Below, piece by piece: positions 27,771-40,538 of a DNA stretch of 64,000 nucleotides. This stretch comes from Candidatus Woesearchaeota archaeon (GTDB lineage: Archaea; Nanobdellota; Nanobdellia; Woesearchaeales; JACPJR01). The stretch covers positions 1 through 64,000 of the forward strand of contig JACPJR010000035.1 in the NCBI GenBank assembly GCA_016187565.1, written 5' to 3'. The notes below the pieces were generated by a model, which searched no databases, had not been told where the DNA came from, and was given only the letters and a program-made list of their open reading frames with translations. The position numbers and the translations under genes are program-made. Within the stretch, counting starts at the first letter, position 1; every line of letters starts with the position of its first letter.

Positions 27771-27784
27771 GCTTTAAATATAAG
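27771..27784 (+). promoter_or_regulatory. rRNA operon promoter (TATA box)
   Basis: GCTTTAAATATAAG matches a strong archaeal TATA box, and it is the only good candidate between the TrmB stop and the 16S gene. Transcription would start near 27807 and give a leader of about 165 nt before 16S. The leader contains a short hairpin near 27880-27900 and the 5' strand of the 16S processing stem. Confidence 0.6.
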
Positions 27785-27904
27785 TTAGTTTTACACAATC
27801 CTTTTGTTGTGTACTGTGTACACAAATCATCTCCAACGATTCTCTTGGTTTTTATCAAGATGTCATTTTCATATGTATGCTCAATTATGCAATTGAGTAT
27901 GAAA

Positions 27905-27923
27905 GATATTTTTGGTAAGTGCT
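27905..27923 (+). other. 16S rRNA processing stem, 5' strand
   Basis: GATATTTTTGGTAAGTGCT (27905-27923) pairs with AGCACTTACCAAGAATATTT at 29470-29489 after the 16S gene. It forms the long helix that brackets archaeal pre-16S and is cut by the splicing endonuclease at a bulge-helix-bulge motif. The pairing is seen directly; the cutting is known for archaea. Confidence 0.75.
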
Positions 27924-27973
27924 CGAATGCCAAGTTAAAAGTTAAGTTTCTTACGTAAAGCGACCACTTTATA

Positions 27974-29446
<1,473 letters not shown>

Positions 29447-29502
29447 TTTTTTCCTTTGATTGGACGTAAAGCACTTACCAAGAATATTTTTATGATCATT
29501 GT

Positions 29503-29644
29503 GGGCCCGTAGCTCAGCCTGGGAGAGCATCGCCCTTGCATGGACATGAGCTTTGCTTTGTCTCGAGAGAGGCGGGGGCCTCGGGTTCAAATCATTTTTG
29601 ATTATGCGAAAAGTAATCAAAAGGTGAAGGTCCCGACGGGTCCA
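29503..29644 (+). tRNA. tRNA-Ala (TGC) with two introns
   Basis: The exons fold into a normal tRNA-Ala: acceptor GGGCCCG (29503-29509) with CGGGTCC (29637-29643), D-arm GCTC..GAGC, anticodon TGC at 29537-29539 and T-arm TCGGG..CCCGA. Intron 1 (29541-29569, 29 nt) follows position 37, the usual archaeal site. Intron 2 (39 nt, about 29593-29631; the boundaries can shift by one base) splits the T-loop at about position 59/60 or 60/61. It folds as an almost complete hairpin (TTTTGATTA..TAATCAAAA). The position between 16S and 23S is common for archaeal tRNA-Ala. Two introns in one tRNA are unusual outside some Thermoproteota. Confidence 0.92.
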
Positions 29645-29751
29645 TTTTCACTTCATAATCATTCCTGAGGGTATCCAATAGACTATTGGATATCTATGTC
29701 TGAATAACGATATTCCTTATCGTTGTAATGAGACTATGTACACGAACGAGG

Positions 29752-32963
<3,212 letters not shown>

Positions 32964-32985
32964 CTTTGTTCGTGTACATAGTCTC

Positions 32986-33012
32986 TTCTTTTTTTTTATC
33001 TTTCTTTTTTCC
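32986..33012 (+). terminator. T-rich terminator of the rRNA operon
   Basis: Just after the 23S processing stem the plus strand has runs of T (a T9 run followed by ATC and a T6 run). This is the usual archaeal intrinsic termination signal. No 5S rRNA or tRNA follows before it. Confidence 0.6.
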
Positions 33013-33124
33013 TGAAAGTGACCAAAACCTTTTTATAGTTCTCTTCCATGAAGGAGGTAATTGTGTTAGAATCTTTATACAATTATTAATCAAAAATAGA
33101 GTCAAACCTTACGGAGATGATACT

Positions 33125-33814
33125 ATGGATGTAGAGCATGCCATTCACCGACCATTTTCTGATGCAAAAAAACTGGGTATTGGTGTCCTTCTTTCGGTGA
33201 TTCCTCTTGTCAATATCATTACGAGCATCTTTGTTTCAGGATACCTCTTCTATTGTGCACAAACAGCCATGAAAAAGAAAAAGCCACTCCCTGAATGGAA
33301 AGATTGGGGTGATTTAGCTGTTAAGGGTATTCTTGTCTTCTTGATATGGATAATCTACATGCTACCCTTAGTTGTTGTTGCGATTATCCTGCTTGGATCT
33401 ACCCTTCTAAAAATAGGTAGTATGATGGTTTCTCCAGCACAGGAGGCAATGCCCATGGTTGCGCAGGTACTGGGAACAATTGGTTTTGCTCTTGTCTTCC
33501 TTATCCTTCTCTTGCTGCTCACGTTCTATATAATACCTGCTGCTATTCTTCGTTTCGTTGCATACGGAAATTGGAAAAGTGCTTTTGCTATTCCCGAAGT
33601 CTTTAAAGAAGCATTTACCGGAACCTATGCTAGCGCATGGTTCATGGCAGCATTCATCACCCTTGTGTTAGGAGTCATCAATGGGTTGCTCAATTTCGCA
33701 CTGATGATAACCATGGTTTTGCCCTTTGTTGTTACTGCTTTTATCAGTACAGTAAGTGGTATTATCACCATGACCTTATTCGGACAGGCATACGCAGAAA
33801 TAAAAAAACGCTAA
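33125..33814 (+). CDS. DUF4013 family membrane protein
   Basis: A 229-aa integral membrane protein with about five hydrophobic segments. It has the family motif KPLPEWKDWGDLAVKGILVF near residue 60, and its start (FSDAKKLGIGVLLSVIPLVNII) is typical of DUF4013. The function of the family is unknown. The ATG at 33125 is chosen over one at 32966 because the longer version would overlap the rRNA terminator, and GGAGATGA lies about 5-8 nt upstream of 33125. It converges with the truncated helicase gene, with 6 nt between the stops. Confidence 0.82.
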   Translation: MDVEHAIHRPFSDAKKLGIGVLLSVIPLVNIITSIFVSGYLFYCAQTAMKKKKPLPEWKDWGDLAVKGILVFLIWIIYMLPLVVVAIILLGSTLLKIGSMMVSPAQEAMPMVAQVLGTIGFALVFLILLLLLTFYIIPAAILRFVAYGNWKSAFAIPEVFKEAFTGTYASAWFMAAFITLVLGVINGLLNFALMITMVLPFVVTAFISTVSGIITMTLFGQAYAEIKKR

Positions 33815-33820
33815 GCAAAC

Positions 33821-34537
33821 TTACGATGGATAAAAGGTAATTTTATTCTGGTTGTAGATGCCTTTCTTTAATGGTACTGGTCGCCAGGTATCTTCCACAA
33901 GTTTGGCTTCTAACCAGGTGGCTAATTCTTGAGGATTCCCTATGGTCGCAGATAATCCGATAATCTGTGCCTTGGGAATAAGTTGTTTCAAGAGGGTTAT
34001 TAACAGCTCTAAGGTTGGTCCTCTACTCGGATCATTTAACAGATGGATCTCATCAATAACAATGACCTTAATCTCAGTAATCCAAGGGGTATGATGACGC
34101 AAGAGCGAATCAATTTTTTCTGGAACTGATACAATCAAATCATAGGTGTGGAGATAACCGTCACGCGCATCAAGATCTGCAATGGAAAGTGCAATTCTTA
34201 CTAATGCTTGATATCGTGCCTGAAACTGTTTGTACTTCTCGCTTGCCAGCGCTTTCAAGGGAACTAAATAAAGTACTTTTCCCTTATGCTGGAGTAATGT
34301 CGTCATCATGGCAAGTTCTGCAATAAGCGTCTTTCCACTTGCTGTTGGCGTGCACACCAGAAGGTTTTTTCCATTGAGTAACCCTGCATCAATTGCTTTG
34401 GCCTGTGCAGGTCTCAGCTCTTGAACCTCTTTTTCCAAAATGCAGTATAATGCAGGAGGAAGTACTGTTTGAAGGGTGGTAAATTTCATGTGATTCATGG
34501 CCGAGGAAAACATCGTGTCCATATAAACTTTATTCAC
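33821..34537 (-). pseudogene. Truncated Hel308/Ski2-type helicase (first RecA domain only)
   Basis: A 238-aa reading frame holding the N-terminal part of a Hel308-like helicase: Q-like RPAQAKAI, Walker A PTASGKT (near residue 68), PLKALA, the DEIH box VIVIDEIHLL (near 160) and motif III LSATIGN. It stops at KKGIYNQNKITFYPS, where the second RecA domain should begin. Hel308 is normally about 700 aa, so motifs IV-VI, the winged helix and the ratchet domain are missing. The remainder is not nearby; DUF4013 lies there convergently. The start is uncertain: a GTG at 34537 or downstream ATGs. It is probably a remnant, although a reused domain is possible. Confidence 0.75.
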
Positions 34538-34688
34538 TCCCCTGCCTAAATTTAACGACTAACCTTTCTAATTCTTTCAAATCTCTTGGGGAAATATCTC
34601 CATGACCGTGATAATATTGTGCAGCTAATAACGCAAGCCGATAGTTCTCTCCGAGGACAGGAGCCAGCTCAGATTCTCTGTTTTTCAT
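34530..34688 (-). CDS. 52-aa small protein, unknown
   Basis: A short frame, ATG at 34688 to TAA at 34530, encoding MKNRESELAPVLGENYRLAL and ending ERLVVKFRQGSE. It is helical, with a central QYYHGHGD. Its stop overlaps the GTG start region of the truncated helicase and it follows the 46-aa gene by 7 nt, so the three appear coupled. No family is recognised. The regular packing supports translation. Confidence 0.5.
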   Translation of the reverse strand: MKNRESELAPVLGENYRLALLAAQYYHGHGDISPRDLKELERLVVKFRQGSE

Positions 34689-34695
34689 TTCTCTT

Positions 34696-34836
34696 TCAAA
34701 GTGAGTTTACTCTTTTAACGACATCGACAGGAGGTGCATAGGTAACAATCCCACCAATACCCTCTACTTCAGTGAGATTTCCTCTGAGGGCATATGCCTC
34801 TTGTCCAGATCCTATTTCCTTCCAAAGTGGATTCAT
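34696..34836 (-). CDS. 46-aa small protein, unknown
   Basis: The ATG at 34836 overlaps the stop of the CDF transporter gene (ATGA), a typical translational coupling. The product starts MNPLWKEIGSGQEAYALRGN and ends PPVDVVKRVNSL. No family or membrane segment is seen. The overlap with the transporter stop is the main evidence that it is expressed. Confidence 0.5.
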   Translation of the reverse strand: MNPLWKEIGSGQEAYALRGNLTEVEGIGGIVTYAPPVDVVKRVNSL

Positions 34837-35783
34837 GGTTTTCCGTACCAACTCTTTCTGTTTGGTTCAATATGAATAAGCACGTTGGCAATTCTTTCAT
34901 TTGCATGGCGAAGAGTATCTTTAACTCTGTGTGAGATTGCATGGCCTTTTGAGACTGATATCCTCCCATCAACAATCACATGCAGATCAACGTAATAATC
35001 AAAACCAATTTTACGGACAAAACATTTTTCTATAGCAACAACACCCAATACAGATTTTGCGACTCTTCGTACCTCGTGATTTATTTCAGAAGAAGGAGAG
35101 GCGTCCATTAATTCGCCAATCGCTGGCGTCAGAAGTTTCCATGCATTGTAGACAATAATAAATGAAGCCAACAATGCAGCCCAATCATCGGCACTTTCAT
35201 AACCCTTCCCGCCTATCAACGCAACCGAAATTCCCACAAATGCAGCAGCAGAAGTAAGAGCATCACTTCGATGGTGCCATGCATCGGTCTTAACTGCAAT
35301 GCTATTTACGGTATTCCCAACATGCTGAACAAAACGAAATAACGCTTCTTTGGTGATAACAACAACAGCTAATACCAGAAGAGTAAAGGGAGCTGGAGCA
35401 TGGTGCGGCGTGATTATTTCTTTGATGCTTTGGATAGCGATTATAATTGCAGCTCCCACCAACACAAGAGCAACAATGGTTGCTGTCAATGGTTCTGCTT
35501 TTCCATGACCATACGGATGATCCTCATCAGGAGGCTTTGACGCTATTTTAAGGCCATTCCAGACAATAAACGACGTCAAAACATCTAACGATGATTCGAT
35601 AGCATCAGCAATCAAGGCATATGAATTACCCAAGAACCCTGCTACTCCTTTGATGATTGCCAGAATTCCATTAACAAAGATTCCAATAATTATCGAGCGC
35701 ATCCCTTTCTGCGAAGGATGTCCTGTTGGCACACGAAGGGCTTTTGTTTTAACAGCACTCTTTTTACGATTAGTCTTTCTCAT
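34833..35783 (-). CDS. Cation diffusion facilitator (CDF) transporter
   Basis: A 316-aa metal/H+ antiporter with six membrane segments (residues 28-205). Metal-site residues are visible in YALIADAIESS (TM2) and DAWHHRSDALTSA (TM5, with the H-x3-D pattern). HPYGHGKAEPL precedes TM3. A cytosolic ferredoxin-like domain ends in VLIHIEPN. The likely substrate is Zn2+, Fe2+ or Mn2+; the sequence does not decide. The N-terminus is basic. It lies downstream of the ureohydrolase/carbamoyltransferase cluster with a 36-nt gap and may share its transcript. Confidence 0.92.
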   Translation of the reverse strand: MRKTNRKKSAVKTKALRVPTGHPSQKGMRSIIIGIFVNGILAIIKGVAGFLGNSYALIADAIESSLDVLTSFIVWNGLKIASKPPDEDHPYGHGKAEPLTATIVALVLVGAAIIIAIQSIKEIITPHHAPAPFTLLVLAVVVITKEALFRFVQHVGNTVNSIAVKTDAWHHRSDALTSAAAFVGISVALIGGKGYESADDWAALLASFIIVYNAWKLLTPAIGELMDASPSSEINHEVRRVAKSVLGVVAIEKCFVRKIGFDYYVDLHVIVDGRISVSKGHAISHRVKDTLRHANERIANVLIHIEPNRKSWYGKP

Positions 35784-35819
35784 CGAGCGTAGAGGATAGA
35801 TAAAGAAAGATATAATAAT

Positions 35820-36716
35820 TTATCTTATTTTGTGAGAACACATGATTAGCTGTAATACTTTTGTGATAATCCTTAAAGTCTTTCCCTGTGCATCAAGAGA
35901 AGGAAGATAGTTTCCTATGCTCAATGTAATGATATCAAAATGCTGTTGGATATGTTCTATAAAGGAATAAAACTCTGCATCGGTAATGCCGCCTGACTCT
36001 CGGCAGAGAGAAGCACCACTCAACAAAGGATCAACAACATCCTGATCAAAGTGAATATAGACGGTTGTTATTTTTTGCTTTTTGAACATATGGGTTATCT
36101 GCCGTACTATGAATGAAAGAGAATCATGAATCTTTTGGGGAGTAAAGACAGCTATCTTTTTCTCTTTAATCAATGCCATTTCACCAGGATCAAGATTTCG
36201 CTGCCCAATCATAATAAGGTGCCGAGGATCAACTGCAGGTAGATGTTTATTCAACGCCAACAGTTCAGGATGCCCTCTTCCGAGAAGATGGGTTAGTCCC
36301 TGCCCATAGAGATAGCCGCTTATGGTTGTTTCCGGAGTGTTCAGATCTCCGTGTGCATCACAGTAAATAACCCCAAATGGCTCGTACACTTTTTGCATTT
36401 CTTGGAGCGATTGATAGATCCCATAGCCAACACCAATTACGGAAGAATCATCTCCTTGAAGAATAATAGGCACATCTCCCTGTGTAACGACCTTTTTGAT
36501 TACCTTCAGTAGTGCATCATTGATCTGTTTTATTTCTGGGAGATGCTTAGCTTTTTCATATTTTCCCAAGCGATGTCTCTTATTTTCTTTTGGAATGTCT
36601 ATTTCAATGACATTCTTCAATCCCAGTGATGTTATAATAGTATCAGGTCCTTGATCCGTGCCCTTATGTGGAGCACCGAGATGATTTGCAACCTTGATTA
36701 TTTGGTACATGTTCAT
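35820..36716 (-). CDS. Ureohydrolase (arginase/agmatinase) family protein with altered metal motif
   Basis: A 298-aa arginase-fold protein. Metal-binding motifs are YCDAHGDLN (about residues 118-126) and HFDQDVVDP (about 223-231), both intact. The usual GGDHS is LQGDDSSVIG here, with the first His ligand replaced by Asp. The substrate loop after DVVDP (LLSGASLCRESGGIT) also differs from agmatinase. It probably hydrolyses a guanidino or related C-N bond, but arginine or agmatine is not assured. It is the last gene of a tight four-gene cluster (35820-40421). Confidence 0.8.
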   Translation of the reverse strand: MNMYQIIKVANHLGAPHKGTDQGPDTIITSLGLKNVIEIDIPKENKRHRLGKYEKAKHLPEIKQINDALLKVIKKVVTQGDVPIILQGDDSSVIGVGYGIYQSLQEMQKVYEPFGVIYCDAHGDLNTPETTISGYLYGQGLTHLLGRGHPELLALNKHLPAVDPRHLIMIGQRNLDPGEMALIKEKKIAVFTPQKIHDSLSFIVRQITHMFKKQKITTVYIHFDQDVVDPLLSGASLCRESGGITDAEFYSFIEHIQQHFDIITLSIGNYLPSLDAQGKTLRIITKVLQLIMCSHKIR

Positions 36717-36719
36717 ACC

Positions 36720-37904
36720 TCAGTTATGGGGAACATACAGTGAGTCATAGTGGTAAGATTTGAATGTATAACTGTTCGGAATCAATTCTTGCAAAAGTTC
36801 AAATGATAATGACGTTTGAAATGCTTCCTCAATACATCGGTCAACAAATGCCTCATCCCAATCTTTCTTCTTAATTTCATGCATGAATGCCTTACGGTAT
36901 GCTCCATACAGAGAACTATTTTTTCGATAATATGCTGCTAACATCGTATGCATTTCAGCTTTGCTTTTTCCTTTTCCATCAATATAATCCACAAAAGGAA
37001 GACTTGTCTTTATGAGTTCAAGAAACGCATCGATGGTAAAGTGTCGTATTTCCTCATGAGTTTCAGGAATCTTTCGTAAGGTAAAGGTATCAAAATCACC
37101 GAGTGAGGAGAGTTTTTCATTCTGTACAACATCATTGCCAATATTGCTATTTAATATCCCCCTAAATCCACCATGAAAGTTGAACACCATGAGTAATGTT
37201 ACTTTTGTATGTATATAGAGATCTTTATCCATGCTGATTAAATCCGTTTCTCTTCCCTCCAAGCCTTTTCTTGTAAGCCTAACAAGATCATGAACAGTAT
37301 AACCTGAATAATCAACAAAACTTTCTATTCTTGTATCGTTCCTGCTATTATCCCCTGTAGCATTCACTAATTTCTGGACTAATGCATAGCCAAGATCTTT
37401 TCCTGTGGGTTTATAGTGAAATACAGACACTGGCTTAGAAGAAGGATTAATACCCAATTGTCTCATGAAAAGAAATCCAAGTATCTCCCCGATTACTGCT
37501 CTTTTTGATAACACACCAAAAGGAATTTGCTCAATAACAAGATTAAAGTTGTTGTCAACCCGCCAATGAGGAAAGGTTATGCCTTCAGGTCTGCATCCTT
37601 TTAGTTTGAGGAAAGTGCCTTTCACATAGGCAGATCGTATTCCTCCACGTAATGCAGATACGGTTTTTTTCCCATTGAAATATTTTTTTGTTCTCGCTAA
37701 GGGAAGGTCTATCAAAAACGTTTCTTCCTCAAAATAAAACAGCTGTTTTTCAACAGTTTCAACAAATGCTCGCTCAACATCGGTGAGTAAATCAAGATGA
37801 TTTTTGAGAAACGTTGTTATGGGAATTACCTCTCCGTCGATACTATACAAAGTAAGTTCTTTTTCTTCTTTGAGGTTTATGTTGCCTGATTTTTTTGATT
37901 GCAT
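36720..37904 (-). CDS. Unknown protein in carbamoyltransferase cluster
   Basis: A 394-aa soluble protein. It has TKKYFNGKKTVSALRGGIRS near residue 80, a basic TFPHWRVDNNFNLVIEQIPFG segment and MVFNFHGGFRGILNSNIG followed by SLGDFDTFTLRK. The last pair vaguely recalls the catalytic loop and metal motif of kinase-like folds (as in HipA or SelO), but I cannot assign it. The ATG at 37904 is chosen because it follows the carbamoyltransferase stop by one base; an upstream ATG would overlap that gene. The close packing implies a shared pathway. Confidence 0.7.
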   Translation of the reverse strand: MQSKKSGNINLKEEKELTLYSIDGEVIPITTFLKNHLDLLTDVERAFVETVEKQLFYFEEETFLIDLPLARTKKYFNGKKTVSALRGGIRSAYVKGTFLKLKGCRPEGITFPHWRVDNNFNLVIEQIPFGVLSKRAVIGEILGFLFMRQLGINPSSKPVSVFHYKPTGKDLGYALVQKLVNATGDNSRNDTRIESFVDYSGYTVHDLVRLTRKGLEGRETDLISMDKDLYIHTKVTLLMVFNFHGGFRGILNSNIGNDVVQNEKLSSLGDFDTFTLRKIPETHEEIRHFTIDAFLELIKTSLPFVDYIDGKGKSKAEMHTMLAAYYRKNSSLYGAYRKAFMHEIKKKDWDEAFVDRCIEEAFQTSLSFELLQELIPNSYTFKSYHYDSLYVPHN

Positions 37905-37905
37905 A

Positions 37906-39693
37906 TTATCGTAACCCCTCAAAATATTGCTGCAATGAAATATCTTTACGAAACTCGGGTACGAGATTTTCTTTTCGTGGTACAAGGTAATCTCCTATAA
38001 TCAAAAAGTCAATATCACTCTTGAGAAATGTTGCTACAGCCTCTTCAGGCCCGGAGATAATGGGTTCTTGAACATTAAATGAGGTGTTCAATACTAAAGG
38101 AACCCCCGTTATTTTTTTAAATGCAACAAGCAGCTTATGAAATCTCGGATTTATTGTTGCAGAAACAATCTGTATCCTACTCGTGCCATCTTCATGAACT
38201 ACTGCTGGAATTATTTTTCTCTTTTCTTCATTGACATGATGTGCTACTACCATGTATTGAGAAGCATTTGTTAGGTTTCCCTCAAACCAATCTTTTACAT
38301 CTTCTGCCAAAATCGAAGGACAAAATGGCCGAAAGGGTTCTCTAAATTTTACTTTGTGATTCAGAATGTTTCTGACTTTTTTCTGTCGTGGATCTGCAAG
38401 AATGCTCCTATTTCCCAAAGCTCGAGGGCCTACTTCCATCCTCCCTTGATGCCAAGCAATAATGTTACCTTGAGCAATAAGCAAAGCAGCAGCTTTTTCT
38501 GGTTCTGAGGAGGAGGTGTAGGTTAATCCTTTTTTATCCAAGAAAGTTTTTATTTCATCAGATGAATGCGTAATGCCAAGATACGGACTTTCTTGGACAT
38601 ACCGTCGTGATTTACCGAGTATAATGTTCCAAATAACGTATGCCGCTCCGATTGCAGTTCCTGCATCATGGGCAGCTGGCTGAATAAAAATATCATCAAA
38701 AAGATTTTGCTCAACGAGTTTTCCATTTGCTGCACAATTTAAAGCAACGCCACCAGCAAGACAGAGATATTTTTCTTTTGTTTCTTCTTTAAGATATTTT
38801 GCTAATCTGATCATTATTGTTTCAGTAACCTCCTGCAATGCAGCTGCAAGATCTGCATATCTCTTGGTTTTTTCAGTAACTTGTCTGATTGGTTTATTTC
38901 TTTTTGGTAAGCCGAAAAGGTTTATTATTTCAGTATAATCCTCTATTCTGAATTTCATGATTGCATCATCAACCGTAAAAACGCCATGGTTATCAACAGT
39001 TACAATTTCAGCAAACTGATTTCGATAAATTGAAGCGTCACCATACGCTGCAAGCCCCATTACTTTACATGCGTCATACTCACTGAATCCTAAAAACGTT
39101 GAAAACTTCTCCCAGAGGAATCCTAAAGAATGAGGGTAATCTATTGACAGGATCTTCTTCATACTGTTATTTCTGCCATGATAGAGTGTTGTTGATTCGT
39201 ATTCACCAATTCCATCAATGACCATAATGGCAGCAGTGCCAAAGGGAGAAACAAAAAAAGTGCTTGCTGCGTGACAATCGTGATGATCAAGAAAAAAAAA
39301 TTCTCCTCTAAACCCCTGCTTGCGTAGCTTCATTTCAACACTCATTGCCTTTTCACAGAAAAGTTCCTCTGCTTTTGCTTCTCCAAAATCATTAGTAATG
39401 GTGTAAGGATGTACATGATGAAGATGAAAGTCAAGTCTCTTTTGAGGATTAAAAGAAAACCCAATAGAATCTATATCTCCAAGACTTATTTTTCTCTTTT
39501 CGTGTTTACTTGCTTCTTCGAGACAATACCGAATAGCCTGCTCAGGTAATTGGTCAGGATTATCTATGCGTGCTTTTTTTCCGTGTTTGATTCTATTAAG
39601 CCGTTCTTCTTCTATAGCTGCAATTATTTTTCCATTGTTGATCAAACATGCAGCTGATTCATGATAGACTGCATTGACGCCGAGAATTAACAT
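37906..39693 (-). CDS. NodU/CmcH-type O-carbamoyltransferase
   Basis: A 595-aa enzyme of the NodU/CmcH/TobZ family, which transfers carbamoyl from carbamoyl phosphate through carbamoyl-AMP to a hydroxyl group. The N-terminal Kae1-like domain has ILGVNAVYHESAACLI, HHDCHAASTFFVSPF (metal His residues) and MVIDGIGE. The middle has LAGGVALNCAANGKL. The C-terminal YrdC-like domain has AWHQGRMEVGPRALGNRS and FREPFRPFCPSIL. The length is typical. Such enzymes usually decorate sugars, nodulation factors or antibiotics. It overlaps the methyltransferase gene by 7 nt. Confidence 0.93.
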   Translation of the reverse strand: MLILGVNAVYHESAACLINNGKIIAAIEEERLNRIKHGKKARIDNPDQLPEQAIRYCLEEASKHEKRKISLGDIDSIGFSFNPQKRLDFHLHHVHPYTITNDFGEAKAEELFCEKAMSVEMKLRKQGFRGEFFFLDHHDCHAASTFFVSPFGTAAIMVIDGIGEYESTTLYHGRNNSMKKILSIDYPHSLGFLWEKFSTFLGFSEYDACKVMGLAAYGDASIYRNQFAEIVTVDNHGVFTVDDAIMKFRIEDYTEIINLFGLPKRNKPIRQVTEKTKRYADLAAALQEVTETIMIRLAKYLKEETKEKYLCLAGGVALNCAANGKLVEQNLFDDIFIQPAAHDAGTAIGAAYVIWNIILGKSRRYVQESPYLGITHSSDEIKTFLDKKGLTYTSSSEPEKAAALLIAQGNIIAWHQGRMEVGPRALGNRSILADPRQKKVRNILNHKVKFREPFRPFCPSILAEDVKDWFEGNLTNASQYMVVAHHVNEEKRKIIPAVVHEDGTSRIQIVSATINPRFHKLLVAFKKITGVPLVLNTSFNVQEPIISGPEEAVATFLKSDIDFLIIGDYLVPRKENLVPEFRKDISLQQYFEGLR

Positions 39694-40421
39694 CTTTGCC
39701 TCCGCAATTCATATATCTTGAATAGTGCCTGCTGTATACCTTGAGATACAGGTGTCTGTTCAACAACCCGGATAATCTCGTAACCATGTTCAATTGCTCT
39801 TTTTCCTGGATCGTTATCTCGTACATCTTCATTTTCTGCAAGAGTTAGCCATGGAAGAAGGTAATGTGCATCATGAGTAGCATATGTAGATACTTGGGTA
39901 AAGTATTGTCCAAGTAACTCTGTTCCACCCAACATCATTCTTGTCCAATCCTTCCCCGCAACAGGATCTGCTGCAAAGAAAGGATGATTGAAGATATGAA
40001 CCTCTGATAGAGGTCGTTCACCATAATGTTGAAACAGATCACTTTGAAAAACATCACAGATATGATCTAAACTATTAGATCTCACATTTCGCCGTGCATT
40101 GTTGACTGCACGTTCATCAATATCAGGCATGTACACTTTTCGTGCACCAAGTAAAGCAGCGGCTATACCCACAATTCCCGAACCTGTTCCCATATCAGTG
40201 ACTCTTTTATCTCTCACAAGATCAAGAAAATCGCAGAGATAATTGACCATCTGCATTCCAGAATTCATAATCATAGGATTGGCAACATAGGGATCGACAT
40301 CTAATAGTAACGTACCACCCCTCAAAGGGAGAACGATGGTTTCAGTCTGATGCTGTTGTTCATACGCTGTGATTTGTTTCCTGACTTGTTCTTCTTGTGC
40401 TTGAGTAAGCATGTTTCTCAT
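39687..40421 (-). CDS. SAM-dependent methyltransferase in carbamoyltransferase cluster
   Basis: A 244-aa class I methyltransferase with the SAM motif VTDMGTGSGIVGIAAALLG near residue 80, YMPDIDERAVNNARRN, and motif IV FNHPFF, a variation on the NPPF/NPPY of MTS enzymes. The Pro-to-His change makes the target uncertain. It is the first gene of the cluster and is divergent from a TrmB regulator at 40539. The upstream region holds the CCCC-TTA-GGGG palindrome. An in-frame ATG three codons downstream is possible. Confidence 0.75.
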   Translation of the reverse strand: MRNMLTQAQEEQVRKQITAYEQQHQTETIVLPLRGGTLLLDVDPYVANPMIMNSGMQMVNYLCDFLDLVRDKRVTDMGTGSGIVGIAAALLGARKVYMPDIDERAVNNARRNVRSNSLDHICDVFQSDLFQHYGERPLSEVHIFNHPFFAADPVAGKDWTRMMLGGTELLGQYFTQVSTYATHDAHYLLPWLTLAENEDVRDNDPGKRAIEHGYEIIRVVEQTPVSQGIQQALFKIYELRRQRC

Positions 40422-40479
40422 GATATGACCCCCTCAATTGTTACTACCTAGTTGGGACTCTTTTGATATAAATATTATT

Positions 40480-40515
40480 GTCCCCTTAGGGGGTCGTAAA
40501 TAGAAAGATTTATAA
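40480..40515 (+). promoter_or_regulatory. Palindromic operator and TATA box, TrmB 3/carbamoyltransferase cluster
   Basis: GTCCCC-TTA-GGGGGT (40480-40494) is a GC-rich inverted repeat with a TTA spacer in an AT-rich promoter. A TATA box TTTATAA (40509-40515) lies 27 nt before the ATG at 40539. A second half-site-like GACCCCCT is at 40429-40436, just ahead of the methyltransferase start. It is the likely operator for both divergent transcripts (inference). Confidence 0.62.
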
Positions 40516-40538
40516 CAAAGCGCCCATAATGGACATGT

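Noticed and set aside
27755-27958. 67-codon open frame upstream of 16S
   Set aside because: It covers the rRNA promoter, leader and processing stem, which account for the sequence.
32966-33124. Longer N-terminus for the DUF4013 protein
   Set aside because: The extension begins in the 23S processing stem and terminator, and a good ribosome-binding site precedes the ATG at 33125.
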